A DNA stretch of 64,000 nt from an uncultured Eubacteriales bacterium (GTDB lineage: Bacteria > Bacillota > Clostridia > Oscillospirales > Acutalibacteraceae). This document shows, one piece after another, positions 50,693-60,817 of this stretch (its first letter is position 1; the number at the start of each line of letters is the position of its first letter). The stretch lies in NCBI GenBank assembly GCA_934729465.1, contig CAKVEP010000003.1, positions 1-64,000 of the forward strand, given 5' to 3'. A model generated the notes under the pieces. That model was not told the origin of the DNA, did not search any database, and was given only the letters and a program-made list of their open reading frames with translations. A program made the position numbers and the translations under genes.

Positions 50693-50720
50693 TGAATTTG
50701 TTATGATAAAATGATATAAT
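50693..50720 (+). promoter_or_regulatory. Promoter of ileS
   Basis: TTGAAT (50693-50698), 16-base spacer, TATAAT (50715-50720). The roughly 65-base leader has no T-box. Confidence 0.7.
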
Positions 50721-50788
50721 TAATTTTATGAATTGTATTTTTACAAGTTTGATTAATAAAAGTCATATATTCGTAAAGGGGATTTATT

Positions 50789-53700
50789 ATGTATAAAAGT
50801 GTTTCAGATTCCATGAACTTTTCAGAACGCGAAAAAGAAGTGTTAAAATTCTGGAAAGAAAATGATATTTTTAATAAAAGTATAGAAGAGAGAAAAGAAG
50901 GAAAAACTTTTACTTTCTTTGACGGACCTCCTACTGCAAACGGAAAACCTCATATAGGTCACGTTTTGACTCGTGCTATAAAAGACCTTATCCCTAGATA
51001 CAAAACTATGAAAAATTACAGCGTGTTAAGGAAGGCTGGATGGGACACTCACGGGTTACCGGTTGAACTCGAAGTTGAAAAAATGCTTGGAATTAACGGT
51101 AAGCCTGAAATAGAAAAGTTTGGTATAGATAAGTTTAATGAAGAATGTAAAAAAAGCGTTTGGAAATACAAAACAGAATGGGAACAAATGAGCGATAAAA
51201 TAGGATATTGGGCTGATATGGAAAATCCTTACATCACTTATAACGACAATTATATTGAATCTGTTTGGTGGGCTATAAAGACAATATGGGAAAAAGGGTT
51301 GCTTTACAAAGGTCATAAAATCGTACCTTATTGTCCGCGTTGCGGGACATCGCTTTCAAGTCACGAAGTTTCTCAGGGCTATAAAGAAGTTAAAGAAAAA
51401 TCTGTTTATGTGAAATTCCCGGTAAAAGGAAGAGATAACGTATATCTTCTGGCTTGGACAACTACCCCTTGGACTCTACCTTCTAATGCCGCACTAACCG
51501 TAAACCCAAATATAAATTATATTGAAGCTGAAGTTGATGGCGAAATACTAATTCTTTCAGAAGAATTAGCTCCTAAGGTTATAGAAGAGTATAAAACCGT
51601 TAAGACTATGAAAGGTTCTGAGTTGTTCGGGTTAGAGTACAATAGAATATTTGACTTTGCAGACACAAATAAAAAAGCATGGTATGTTGTAACAGATGAT
51701 TTTGTTACTACTACTGACGGTACAGGAATAGTTCATACTGCTCCGGCTTTCGGTGAAGACGATGCAAAGGTTGGAAGAAAGTATGATTTACCGTTCATTC
51801 AAGCTGTTGACAGTAAGGGATGTTTCCCGGAATACGTTAAACCTTGGGCAAAAATGTTTGTTAAAGACGCAGACCCTTTAATAATAAAACACTTAAAGCA
51901 AAGAGGGCTTGTTTACTCTGTAAAAGAACATTCTCACACTTACCCCTTCTGCTGGAGATGTGACACTCCTTTGCTTTATTACGCTTTAGACACTTGGTTT
52001 ATTGAGGTTACTAAGGTAAAAGAGCAATTAATAAAGAACAATAACTCAATCAACTGGATTCCTGAAAACATCAAAAACGGAAGAATGGGTAATTTCTTAA
52101 ACAACGTTGTTGATTGGGGTCTTAGTCGCTCGAGATACTGGGGTACTCCACTTCCTGTTTGGGAATGTGAATGCGGTCACTTCCATGTTGTAGGGAGTAA
52201 AGAAGAACTTCGTGAATTAGGAAAGGACGTTGGAGAAAATATTGAACTACATCGCCCGTATGTTGACAAAATTTCAATAGAGTGTCCTAAATGTCACAAA
52301 CCTATGAAAAGAGTCACAGATGTTATCGACTGCTGGTTTGACAGTGGTTCAATGCCGTTCGCTCAATGGCACTATCCATTTGAAAATAAAGATATTTTCC
52401 AAAAGAATTTCCCGGCTGACTTCATAAGCGAAGCAATTGACCAAACAAGAGGATGGTTTTATACTTTGCTTGTAATATCAACGTTACTTTTCGATAAAGC
52501 ACCATTTAAAAATTGTATTGTTCTTGGTCATGTTAATGATAAAAACGGTATAAAAATGTCTAAACACAAGGGAAATGTTATAAGTCCTGATGTTGTTCTG
52601 AACAAACAAGGAGCCGATGCTGTAAGGTGGTACTTCTATATTAACAGTGCACCTTGGCTTCCAAACAGGTTTTATGAAGAAGCTGTAAATGAAACTCAGA
52701 GAAAGTTTATGGGAACCTTATGGAATGTTTACTCATTTTATGTTTTGTATGCGAATATAGATAAATTTAATCCGCTTGATTATGACATAAAGAAGTTAAA
52801 ATTGTCTTTAATGGACAAATGGATTCTCTCAAGGCTTAACACGCTTATTGCAGAGGTGGATGATAATTTAAATAATTATAAAATAGTTGAGTCTGCTAGG
52901 GGCATACAAAATTTCGTGGATGAATTATCTAATTGGTATGTGCGCAGAGGAAGAGAGAGATATTGGAAAAATAGCGTAACCGACGATAAAGTTTCCGCTT
53001 ACGTTACTCTTTACACTGTTTTAACCACACTTTCTAAACTTATTGCTCCGTTTGTTCCGTTTATCTCAGAACAAATATATCAAAATCTCGTTTTGAGTTT
53101 AGATAAATCTGCTCCACGTAGCGTTCATTTGTGCGACTATCCAGTGTGCGATAAATCATTTATCGACAATGAAATTGAAAAAAACATGGAATCTGTTTTA
53201 GATATCGTCAGCTTAGGAAGAGCTTGCAGAAATTCTGCCTCTATAAAAAACAGGCAGCCTTTAAGCAAAATGTATGTTTATTCAGAGCAAAAAAATAATC
53301 TGCCTCAAGAATATATCGAGCTAATAAAAGATGAACTTAATATAAAAGCTGTGGAGTACGCCGACAATATAGACAAGTTCGTAAATTATAAATTTAAGCC
53401 TCAATTAAAGGTTGTTGGTCCGAGGTATGGAAAATATTTGTCTAAAATATCTGAGTTTTTGAAGAATATTAAAGACGGTAACGCCGTAATGGAAAAGCTC
53501 AAGAAAGATAAATTTATTTCGGTTAACGTTGGCGAAGAAGAAATAAAATTAGATGAAGAATGTTTGATAATCGTTCAAGAGCAAGCTGAGGGATTTTCTT
53601 TCGACAAAGACACCAACTATTGTGTTGTTATAGACACTTCACTAGACAAGCAGCTTATAAGAGAAGGTATTGTCAGAGAATTTGTCAATAAAGTTCAGAA

Positions 53701-53923
53701 TATGAGAAAAGATTCAGGTCTTGAAGTTATGGACCACATAAACGTATATTATTCAGGCAGCGACGTTGTTTTTGACGCTATAGATAAAGCGTCAGACGGC
53801 GTAAAAACAGAACTTCTTGCAAATGAATTAACTTATTCAAACGATGCTCCTCAAAACGTATTGATGTCAAAAGATTGGGATATAAATGGTAATAAAGTAA
53901 ATATTTCAATTCAAAAAGACTAA
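50789..53923 (+). CDS. ileS: Isoleucyl-tRNA synthetase, eukaryote-type (IleS2)
   Basis: 1044 residues. Class I signatures are HIGH (55-58, in PPTANGKPHIGHVLTRA) and KMSKH (589-593). GWDTHGLPVELEVEKMLG marks the long IleRS2 branch shared with eukaryotes and some bacteria, which is often naturally mupirocin-tolerant. The editing domain (AWTTTPWTLPSNAALTVNPN) is intact. The C-terminus has the IleRS2-type extension rather than the zinc-binding end. Monocistronic, with its own promoter and terminator. Confidence 0.97.
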   Translation: MYKSVSDSMNFSEREKEVLKFWKENDIFNKSIEERKEGKTFTFFDGPPTANGKPHIGHVLTRAIKDLIPRYKTMKNYSVLRKAGWDTHGLPVELEVEKMLGINGKPEIEKFGIDKFNEECKKSVWKYKTEWEQMSDKIGYWADMENPYITYNDNYIESVWWAIKTIWEKGLLYKGHKIVPYCPRCGTSLSSHEVSQGYKEVKEKSVYVKFPVKGRDNVYLLAWTTTPWTLPSNAALTVNPNINYIEAEVDGEILILSEELAPKVIEEYKTVKTMKGSELFGLEYNRIFDFADTNKKAWYVVTDDFVTTTDGTGIVHTAPAFGEDDAKVGRKYDLPFIQAVDSKGCFPEYVKPWAKMFVKDADPLIIKHLKQRGLVYSVKEHSHTYPFCWRCDTPLLYYALDTWFIEVTKVKEQLIKNNNSINWIPENIKNGRMGNFLNNVVDWGLSRSRYWGTPLPVWECECGHFHVVGSKEELRELGKDVGENIELHRPYVDKISIECPKCHKPMKRVTDVIDCWFDSGSMPFAQWHYPFENKDIFQKNFPADFISEAIDQTRGWFYTLLVISTLLFDKAPFKNCIVLGHVNDKNGIKMSKHKGNVISPDVVLNKQGADAVRWYFYINSAPWLPNRFYEEAVNETQRKFMGTLWNVYSFYVLYANIDKFNPLDYDIKKLKLSLMDKWILSRLNTLIAEVDDNLNNYKIVESARGIQNFVDELSNWYVRRGRERYWKNSVTDDKVSAYVTLYTVLTTLSKLIAPFVPFISEQIYQNLVLSLDKSAPRSVHLCDYPVCDKSFIDNEIEKNMESVLDIVSLGRACRNSASIKNRQPLSKMYVYSEQKNNLPQEYIELIKDELNIKAVEYADNIDKFVNYKFKPQLKVVGPRYGKYLSKISEFLKNIKDGNAVMEKLKKDKFISVNVGEEEIKLDEECLIIVQEQAEGFSFDKDTNYCVVIDTSLDKQLIREGIVREFVNKVQNMRKDSGLEVMDHINVYYSGSDVVFDAIDKASDGVKTELLANELTYSNDAPQNVLMSKDWDINGNKVNISIQKD

Positions 53924-53959
53924 TTAAATTCTATAAAATTATAAATACAGAAATAAAAT

Positions 53960-53986
53960 AAATGCTCTCGTATACTGAGAGCATTT
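53960..53986. terminator. Terminator between convergent ileS and galU
   Basis: AAATGCTCTC / GAGAGCATTT is a perfect 10-bp stem with a seven-base loop, followed by AATAATATTAT. It works for both genes. Confidence 0.85.
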
Positions 53987-54003
53987 AATAATATTATAGA
54001 TTT

Positions 54004-54873
54004 TTAAAAGGTTGAAACAATCTGTTTAAGATATTTTTTGAAATCTTCGCCGATTTCATTATGCTGCATTGCAAGTTCAACGCATGCTTTCATTATTCCG
54101 AGCTTATTACCGATGTCATATCGCTTTCCAACAAAATCTACCATAGTCATTCCAACGGAACGAGCTAATACTCGCATTGCATCTGTTAGCTGTATTTCAC
54201 CGCCAACACCCGGTTTTGTATTGTCTAAAATATCAAATATGTCAGGGGTTAAAATACATCTGCCGAGTATGGAATAAAGCGATAAGACTTTATCGGGAGT
54301 AGGCTTTTCGACCATGTCTGTACATTTAAATATATTGTCTACCAAATGCTCAACTTTTAAGGAACCATATTTGCAAATGTCCTTTTCCGGAACTTCCTTA
54401 GCACCCAACACACCTAATCCGTATTTATCGTAAGCGTCGATTAACTGTTTACATACAGGTTCTTTTCCAACAATTACGTCATCTCCATATAACACGGCAA
54501 AAGGCTCGTTTCCAACAAAGGATTTTGCACATCTTATAGCATGTCCTAACCCCTTAGCCTCTTTTTGACGTATAAAATAAATGTTAGCAAGCTTAGAGCT
54601 TTCGATTATTCCCCCGAGAAGATTTCTTTTATCGTGAGAAATAAGATTTGCCTCAAGCTCTGGAACTCTGTCGAAGTGGTCTTCTATGATGCCCTTGCCT
54701 CTGTTAGTAATTATTAATATGTCTGTTATGCCAGAAGCAACCGCCTCTTCAACAATATACTGTATGGCAGGTCTGTCAACAATTGGGAACATTTCTTTAG
54801 GCATAGCTTTAGTTGCCGGCAACACACGTGTACCTAACCCTGCAGCCGGTATAACAGCTTTTGTTATCTTCAT
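54004..54873 (-). CDS. galU: UTP-glucose-1-phosphate uridylyltransferase
   Basis: 289 residues, normal length. Makes UDP-glucose for envelope glycans. The nucleotide-binding VIPAAGLGTRVLPATKAMPK opens the protein, followed by DRPAIQYIVEEAVASGI, FAVLYGDDVIV and VVEKP-type substrate contacts (DMVEKPTPDKV). ATG after ACGGAGGATTATT. Divergent from the comEA-like gene. Confidence 0.97.
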   Translation of the reverse strand: MKITKAVIPAAGLGTRVLPATKAMPKEMFPIVDRPAIQYIVEEAVASGITDILIITNRGKGIIEDHFDRVPELEANLISHDKRNLLGGIIESSKLANIYFIRQKEAKGLGHAIRCAKSFVGNEPFAVLYGDDVIVGKEPVCKQLIDAYDKYGLGVLGAKEVPEKDICKYGSLKVEHLVDNIFKCTDMVEKPTPDKVLSLYSILGRCILTPDIFDILDNTKPGVGGEIQLTDAMRVLARSVGMTMVDFVGKRYDIGNKLGIMKACVELAMQHNEIGEDFKKYLKQIVSTF

Positions 54874-54986
54874 AATAATCCTCCGTTTCTTTATCTTTTA
54901 ATATTATGTATATTTTATTGCATAATCAAAAATTTTTCAATATTATTTTATTGAGTATAAAATACACAGAAAGAAGGAACTTTCAA

Positions 54987-55454
54987 ATGAAATTAGAAAA
55001 GAGTGAAAAATTACTCCTAGCAATAGGTCTGTTTATGGGAGCGTTCATAGTTGGGTATAATGCATTTTTCGTCCCTGAAGCTGGAACAACAACTATAGTC
55101 CAAAGCGAAAAGGTAGAAAATTCTAATAATACTCAAACTGAAAGTTTACCTGAAGAAAGCGTAAATAGTAGCGACAACGTTAAAAGTACAAGCGAAAGTA
55201 ACACCGACAGTAGCAAACCTACTTCGAGAAAATCCGACAATAAAACTAATTTCAGCGAATTAGTAAATATTAACAAAGCCACACAAGATGAACTTTCTGA
55301 ACGTCTTAAGGGAATTGGCACAGTTGTTGCCAAAAGAATAGTGGACTACAGAGAGAAAAACGGTGGTTTTTCAACCATAGAAGAACTCAAAAATGTTAAA
55401 GGAATAGGTGATAAAGTATTTGAAAAAATAAAAGATACTATAACAGTTAATTAA
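54987..55454 (+). CDS. ComEA-like membrane-anchored helix-hairpin-helix protein
   Basis: 155 residues from the ATG after AGAAGGAACTTTCAA. A membrane segment (about 10-30) is followed by a long Ser/Thr/Asn-rich spacer (about 35-95) and a C-terminal pair of helix-hairpin-helix motifs (NINKATQDELSERLKGIGTV, LKNVKGIGDKVFEKIKDTI). ComEA binds DNA outside the membrane for uptake. It lacks the SLBB domain of classical ComEA, so it is a short form. No other competence gene is in the window. Confidence 0.85.
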   Translation: MKLEKSEKLLLAIGLFMGAFIVGYNAFFVPEAGTTTIVQSEKVENSNNTQTESLPEESVNSSDNVKSTSESNTDSSKPTSRKSDNKTNFSELVNINKATQDELSERLKGIGTVVAKRIVDYREKNGGFSTIEELKNVKGIGDKVFEKIKDTITVN

Positions 55455-55462
55455 ATAATTAA

Positions 55463-55491
55463 TTGACATCATTATATATTTAGTTTATCAT
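55463..55491 (+). promoter_or_regulatory. Promoter of metK-pheST
   Basis: TTGACA (55463-55468), 17-base spacer, TATCAT (55486-55491). The leader is about 30 bases, too short for a SAM riboswitch. Confidence 0.75.
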
Positions 55492-55527
55492 ATAATTATA
55501 AATAAAATAATAATAAGGAAGATAAAA

Positions 55528-56730
55528 ATGTCAAAATATATGTTTACGTCTGAATCTGTAACCGAGGGTCATCCTGATAAAGTATGCGACCAAATTTCTG
55601 ATACAATCCTCGACGCTATTTTAGAAAAAGATCCAATGGCTCATGTTGCTTGCGAAGTTACCGCAACAACAGGTTTAATTCATGTTATGGGTGAAATCTC
55701 AACCACTTGTTATATCGATATCGCAAGTAAAGCAAGAGATGTTGTTAAAGCTATAGGATATGATAGTAATTCTTATAGTTTTGATGGAAACACATGCGGT
55801 GTTATCACTTCTATAGATTCCCAATCTCCAGATATAGCCATGGGAGTAGATTGTGCCCTTGAAAAAAAACAGGGGGAAGATGACAAAAATAATTTTATAG
55901 GAGCCGGAGACCAAGGCATGATGTTTGGTTACGCTTGTGATGAAACACCAGAGTTAATGCCTTTACCAATATCATTAGCTCATAAATTAGCTAAACGTTT
56001 ATCCGAGGTTAGAAAGAATGGGACGCTTTCTTATCTAGGTCCTGACGGTAAAACTCAAGTCACTGTTGAATACGAAAACGATAAGCCTTCAAGAGTTGAT
56101 GCTGTGGTTGTTTCATCGCAGCACTCAGCTGATGTTGAACTAAATAAATTGCGTGAAGATATAATAAAGTTTGTTATATCTGATGTTATCCCTAGCAATA
56201 TGATGGATGAAAATACAAAAATATTTATTAATCCAACAGGAAGGTTTGTAATAGGAGGTCCGGTTGGGGATAGCGGTTTAACTGGGCGAAAAATTATAGT
56301 TGATACATACGGCGGATATTCAAGACATGGGGGAGGAGCTTTTTCAGGCAAAGACCCAACGAAAGTAGACCGTTCTGCGGCATATGCAGCAAGGTATGTT
56401 GCTAAAAATATAGTTGGTGCGGGACTTGCTAAAAAATGTGAGGTACAAATAGCTTATGCAATAGGAGTTGCAAAACCTGTGTCTGTTATGGTCGACACTT
56501 TCGGAACATCTAAAGTCAACAGCGACGTTTTATCCAAAGCTGTTAACAGGGTGTTTGATTTAAGACCTTCTGCAATTATAGAACACCTTGATTTAAGAAA
56601 ACCAATCTATGCTAAGCTAGCTGCTTACGGTCATATGGGAAGAGAAGACTTAAATGTGAGCTGGGAGAGGCTAGATAAGGTTGACGATATAAAAAATGCT
56701 GTGTACAGTATATTAAGTGAACAAAAATAA
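55528..56730 (+). CDS. metK: S-adenosylmethionine synthase
   Basis: 400 residues. Makes S-adenosylmethionine from methionine and ATP. All three signature segments are present: [32 protein letters not shown] and the P-loop-like [23 protein letters not shown] after AATAAGGAAGATAAAA. It is first in what looks like an operon with pheS and pheT (26-base spacing). Confidence 0.98.
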   Translation: MSKYMFTSESVTEGHPDKVCDQISDTILDAILEKDPMAHVACEVTATTGLIHVMGEISTTCYIDIASKARDVVKAIGYDSNSYSFDGNTCGVITSIDSQSPDIAMGVDCALEKKQGEDDKNNFIGAGDQGMMFGYACDETPELMPLPISLAHKLAKRLSEVRKNGTLSYLGPDGKTQVTVEYENDKPSRVDAVVVSSQHSADVELNKLREDIIKFVISDVIPSNMMDENTKIFINPTGRFVIGGPVGDSGLTGRKIIVDTYGGYSRHGGGAFSGKDPTKVDRSAAYAARYVAKNIVGAGLAKKCEVQIAYAIGVAKPVSVMVDTFGTSKVNSDVLSKAVNRVFDLRPSAIIEHLDLRKPIYAKLAAYGHMGREDLNVSWERLDKVDDIKNAVYSILSEQK

Positions 56731-56756
56731 ATTTTATGATGGGGGAGTAGTAATAA

Positions 56757-57773
56757 ATGTCTAATATTGAACAAACTATAAACGAGGCTAAAAAAGAATT
56801 TTTGGAAACTGTGGCTAAAGTTGAGTCGGAAAAAGAAATAGTTAATTTAAATAGTAAGTATTTAAAAAATTTCGTTAAGTCGCTTTATAGCGAATTGAAA
56901 AATTGTAGTTTACCTGAGGAAAAGAAGAAATTTGGTAAAAGTATAAATGATTTTAAATCTTTAGTTGAGTCGGAATTAGAAAAATTAAGAGCAAAATTTT
57001 CTAATGGAAACTCTGACGTGCCGAAATATGACTTGACCTTAGTTAAAAACAATATCACTTTAGGCGCTGAGCATCCTTTGGTTAAGCTCTATAAAAAAAT
57101 AGAAAAAATATTTGTAAGCATGGGATTTTCTGTTGTACAGGGTCCTGAAATCGAGCTAGATAAATATAATTTTGAAAAATTAAATATTCCTCCTCATCAC
57201 CCGGCCAGAGATATGCAAGACACTTTCTACGTTACTCCTCCAAGCGTTTTATTGCGTTCCCACACCTCTTCCGTACAAATAAGAACTATGGAAAAACATA
57301 AACCACCAATTCAAATAATCTCTCCTGGTACGGTATATAGAGTTGACGACATAGACCCCCAACACACTCCAATGTTTTATCAGGTTGAAGGATTAATGGT
57401 TGGAGAAGGAATTTCTTTTGCTAACTTAAAAGCAATGCTCACTCTTTTACTTAAAGAGATTTTCGGTCAAAAAACAGAGGTTAGGTTTAGACCCACCTAT
57501 TACCCTTATACTGAACCAAGTGCTGCTATTGATATGTCTTGTACAGAGTGCGGCAAAAAAGGTTGCAGAACTTGCGGCGGTTCGGGCTGGATTACGGTTT
57601 TAGGTTCAGGTATGGTTCATCCTAATGTTTTAGAAGGCGTTGGCTACGACAGCGAAAAATACACGGGTTTTGCTTTCGGCTTAGGGCTTAACAGGTTAGC
57701 GTTGTTGTATTATGGTCTTGGCGAAATAAGAAAAATATATGAAAACGACATTAATTTATGGCGTCAATTATAG
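56757..57773 (+). CDS. pheS: Phenylalanyl-tRNA synthetase alpha subunit
   Basis: 338 residues, full length. An N-terminal coiled coil (about 1-85) for tRNA binding precedes the class II core: HPLVKLYKKIEKIFVSMGFS, motif 2 GTVYRVDDIDPQHTPMFYQV and motif 3 GFAFGLGLNRLALLYYG. A cysteine cluster (CTECGKKGCRTCGGSG) lies in the loop before motif 3. The beta subunit gene follows after 16 bases. Confidence 0.98.
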   Translation: MSNIEQTINEAKKEFLETVAKVESEKEIVNLNSKYLKNFVKSLYSELKNCSLPEEKKKFGKSINDFKSLVESELEKLRAKFSNGNSDVPKYDLTLVKNNITLGAEHPLVKLYKKIEKIFVSMGFSVVQGPEIELDKYNFEKLNIPPHHPARDMQDTFYVTPPSVLLRSHTSSVQIRTMEKHKPPIQIISPGTVYRVDDIDPQHTPMFYQVEGLMVGEGISFANLKAMLTLLLKEIFGQKTEVRFRPTYYPYTEPSAAIDMSCTECGKKGCRTCGGSGWITVLGSGMVHPNVLEGVGYDSEKYTGFAFGLGLNRLALLYYGLGEIRKIYENDINLWRQL

Positions 57774-57789
57774 AAAAGGGGGAATATAA

Positions 57790-59856
57790 ATGTTTAAATG
57801 TTCGTTAAATTGGATAAAAAAATGTTGCCAAAAAGATGTTACCAGTGAAAAAATATTAGAAATACTTAACCTACAAGGATTCGAAATAAAAAGTACTGAA
57901 GATACAGAGGACGATACCGTTATAACAATAGAGGTAAAAGCAAACAGACCGGATATGTTGTCACACATTGGAGTAGCTCGTGAAATTTGTGCATTTTTAG
58001 GAGAAAAAATTCCTGATGTACCAAAATATGATGTGAAAATAGACAATAAAAATTTTCCTGTAGACATTAATATAAGTTCTTCAAAAGATTGCAGAAGATA
58101 TTCAGGTATATGTATTAAAAATGTAGACAATACTATTGAAACTCCACAATACATAAAAGACTATTTAACTAAATTAGGAATACATTGTATAAATGCAGTG
58201 GTGGATATTGCTAATTTTATGATGTTGGAATTAGGTCAACCTTTTCATACGTATGATTTAGACAAAATTTCAGGAAATCAAATTAATATTTCTGAAGCTG
58301 AATCTGATATCGAATTGGAAACATTAGGAAATAAAATTGTAAATGTAAAAAATGGAGACATAATAATATCAGATAAAGATAAAATTTTGTGTGTTGCCGG
58401 AATTATCGGTGCTGAAGCTTCTACTGTAGAAAAAAATTCTAAAAATATATTAATAGAATCAGCAATTTTTGATGAAATTAAAGTTCGTCTGTCGTCAAGA
58501 ATTATGAAAACTTCCACTCCTTCTTCTTTCAGATTTGAGAGAGGTGTTGATGAAATTAAAACAATCGACTCTCTTATGAATTGTGCAAAATTAATAAATG
58601 AAACTTGTAAAGGCGAAGTTGACAATGTTGTTTTTGACTATTATCCTAATCCCAAAAATGAAAATTGTATATCGATAAGAACTTCAAGGACTAACACCTT
58701 ACTTGGGATTAATGTTAGCCAAACTCAAATGAAACAATTTCTCGAAAAATATGGCTTTAAATGCAATGTTTGCGACAGCGACACCTTAAATGTAACTTGT
58801 CCAAGCTATAGGTTGGACGTTTTTAAAGAAGTAGATTTGATAGAAGAAATTGCTAGAATTTATGGTTATGACAATATTGAACCTAAAATGCCAAAAGTTT
58901 TAATGCAATATAACAATAATACGATTTGGTCTAATATGGATAAAATTAGAATGGCGCTAAGAGGCATGAATTTTAATGAGATAATAACCTATTCATTTAT
59001 ACCCTCGAACTCTATGAAAATTTTAGAAATAGATAGTAATAATGAACTTTATTCAGATATTTTATTAAAAAATCCAATAACTCCAGCTTATGCATTAATG
59101 CGTCCAACCTTGGTTTACTCTTTAATAAACTGCTTGGCTTATAATTATTCCAGAAACAATACAGATTTGGCTTTATTTGAAATTGGAAGAACTTACTTTA
59201 AAGATGAGTCAAAGGATACTGGATGTAATGAAGTTGACACTCTGGGAATGATTATTTCAGGAAATAGGATTCGTCGTGGATGGGGAATAGAAAAAGATAT
59301 AAAATACACTTACTACGATATTATAAATTATTTAAGTGTAATTTTAGGTGAATTTAACCACAAATTTGAATTGAAAAAAAATCAATGTCCGTTTTTTGAA
59401 AACGGAACCGGTTTAGACATAATAATCCAGGGAAAAAAGGTTGGATTCCTTGGTGAAATTAAAAAGTCAGTTGCAAATAAAATTCCAAATGCTAAATTAA
59501 TAAAGAGCAAAATGTTTTATTGTGAAATATATTTAAAATATCTAAATGAAACATCTAAAACATTGTCGTTTGAATCTAAATATCCACCTATTAAACGTTT
59601 ATATAATTTAGTTTATGACAAAAATGTAAATGTTAGTGAAATAGTTTATATTATGAAAAAATCAAGTGATTTGATAAAAAATATAGATGTTTTGGATATT
59701 TATGAAAAAGGTATGGCAGATAATGAACATGCTGTTCTTTTTGAAATCAATTATTGTAGCAACCGTGAAACACTTACCTCTGAACAAATTGAACAAGTTG
59801 AACAAATTTTCTTAAATGAACTAAAACAAAATTTGAATGTAAAATTAAAAAAATAG
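57790..59856 (+). CDS. pheT: Phenylalanyl-tRNA synthetase beta subunit lacking the tRNA-binding domain
   Basis: 688 residues versus about 790-800 normally. The first 38 residues (CSLNWIKKCCQKDVTSEKIL, LQGFEIKSTED) lead almost directly into the B3/B4-preceding strand VITIEVKANRPDMLSHIGVA. The roughly 110-residue EMAP-type tRNA-binding OB domain that usually separates them is missing. The B3/4 editing domain (GIHCINAVVDIANFMMLELG), the B5 domain and the C-terminal FDX-ACB anticodon-binding domain (KYPPIKRLYNLVYDKNVNVS) are present. The junction shows no frameshift, so the loss looks genuine. Confidence 0.95.
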   Translation: MFKCSLNWIKKCCQKDVTSEKILEILNLQGFEIKSTEDTEDDTVITIEVKANRPDMLSHIGVAREICAFLGEKIPDVPKYDVKIDNKNFPVDINISSSKDCRRYSGICIKNVDNTIETPQYIKDYLTKLGIHCINAVVDIANFMMLELGQPFHTYDLDKISGNQINISEAESDIELETLGNKIVNVKNGDIIISDKDKILCVAGIIGAEASTVEKNSKNILIESAIFDEIKVRLSSRIMKTSTPSSFRFERGVDEIKTIDSLMNCAKLINETCKGEVDNVVFDYYPNPKNENCISIRTSRTNTLLGINVSQTQMKQFLEKYGFKCNVCDSDTLNVTCPSYRLDVFKEVDLIEEIARIYGYDNIEPKMPKVLMQYNNNTIWSNMDKIRMALRGMNFNEIITYSFIPSNSMKILEIDSNNELYSDILLKNPITPAYALMRPTLVYSLINCLAYNYSRNNTDLALFEIGRTYFKDESKDTGCNEVDTLGMIISGNRIRRGWGIEKDIKYTYYDIINYLSVILGEFNHKFELKKNQCPFFENGTGLDIIIQGKKVGFLGEIKKSVANKIPNAKLIKSKMFYCEIYLKYLNETSKTLSFESKYPPIKRLYNLVYDKNVNVSEIVYIMKKSSDLIKNIDVLDIYEKGMADNEHAVLFEINYCSNRETLTSEQIEQVEQIFLNELKQNLNVKLKK

Positions 59857-59871
59857 GGTTTAAAAATAAAA

Positions 59872-60063
59872 ATGAAGAAAATTAATATTAAAATTATATG
59901 TGTTGTATTATTTGTTGTTATAACAGCGTTCGTTTTTGATATAATTTTTGCTGGGTACTGCTTTTTTAGCTATCCATCTAATAATAAAAATGATTTAAAT
60001 ATATTATCTGCTGAAATTAACAATAAAAAAGGAGTTATTTTATGCAAAGATACTCTTTTATAG
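59872..60063 (+). CDS. Small single-pass membrane protein, 63 aa
   Basis: One hydrophobic helix (IICVVLFVVITAFVFDIIFA) after a KKINIK start, then a polar tail. The ribosome site is weak. It overlaps the radical SAM gene by 22 bases in another frame, which suggests coupling. No family recognised; it could be a non-functional leader ORF. Confidence 0.5.
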   Translation: MKKINIKIICVVLFVVITAFVFDIIFAGYCFFSYPSNNKNDLNILSAEINNKKGVILCKDTLL

Positions 60064-60728
60064 AAGGGAATTTTCCCAGAGAATTTTTGCTTTTGCAAGG
60101 ATCTGGTTGCCGTTGGAAAAAATGTAAGTATTGTGATTATTATTTAGACACTAGTTCTAAACCGTTTGAAGTTAATAAAAATGTATTAAATTTAATCAAT
60201 GGAAAATCCGGTGTTTTGGACATAATTAATTCAGGTTCTGCTATCGAATTGGATAATGAAACAATATTTCTTTTAAAAAAAATAATAATTGAAAAAAATA
60301 TTAGTACGGTTTGGTTTGAATCACATTGGATGTATCGTAACTTACTAGAAAAATTTTCAAAACAATTTAGTGAAAATGTAACAATAAAATGGCGAACTGG
60401 AGTAGAAACTTTTAATCCTAAATTGCGTAATTACATCAACAAAGGTATCCCAGAAAATGTTACGCCTTTGGAAATCAAAAAATATTTTTCTGGGGTATGC
60501 TTGCTAGTTGGATTTGAAGGTCAACAATTAGCTGATATTGTTAATGATATTAAAATTGCAGAAGAAAATTTTGAATATTTTAGTGTAAATGTATTCATAG
60601 AAAATTCTACAAAAGTAAAGAGAGATAATGTCTTAATTAACAATTTTATTGATAAAATTTATCCAGATTTATTAAAATGTAAAAAAGCCGAAATATTATT
60701 AAATAATACAGATTTAGGGGTTGGATAA
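60042..60728 (+). CDS. Radical SAM-type protein with a CX4CX2C cluster
   Basis: 228 residues from the ATG after AAAAAAGGAGTTATTTT. The cysteine motif GCRWKKCKYCDYY (C23, C28, C31) has four residues between the first two cysteines instead of the usual three. Later parts (GVLDIINSGSAIELDNETIF, VWFESHWMYRNLLEKFSKQF, IKWRTGVETFNP) follow the strand order of a short radical SAM barrel. The product is unknown; some relatives of this size occur near queuine salvage genes, but nothing of that kind is nearby. Confidence 0.7.
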   Translation: MQRYSFIEGNFPREFLLLQGSGCRWKKCKYCDYYLDTSSKPFEVNKNVLNLINGKSGVLDIINSGSAIELDNETIFLLKKIIIEKNISTVWFESHWMYRNLLEKFSKQFSENVTIKWRTGVETFNPKLRNYINKGIPENVTPLEIKKYFSGVCLLVGFEGQQLADIVNDIKIAEENFEYFSVNVFIENSTKVKRDNVLINNFIDKIYPDLLKCKKAEILLNNTDLGVG

Positions 60729-60817
60729 TTTTTTTAAAACTTCTCAAAATTTATGAATAAATTTATGTTGTGGTTAATATATATAGATTTATAAATGAAT
60801 TTTGAGGAGGATTTTTT

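Noticed and set aside
50665..50788. T-box leader before ileS
   Set aside because: The leader after the promoter is only about 65 bases and has no T-box sequence or terminator; likewise none before pheS or lysS.
55455..55527. SAM riboswitch before metK
   Set aside because: The leader is about 30 bases, too short for any known SAM riboswitch.
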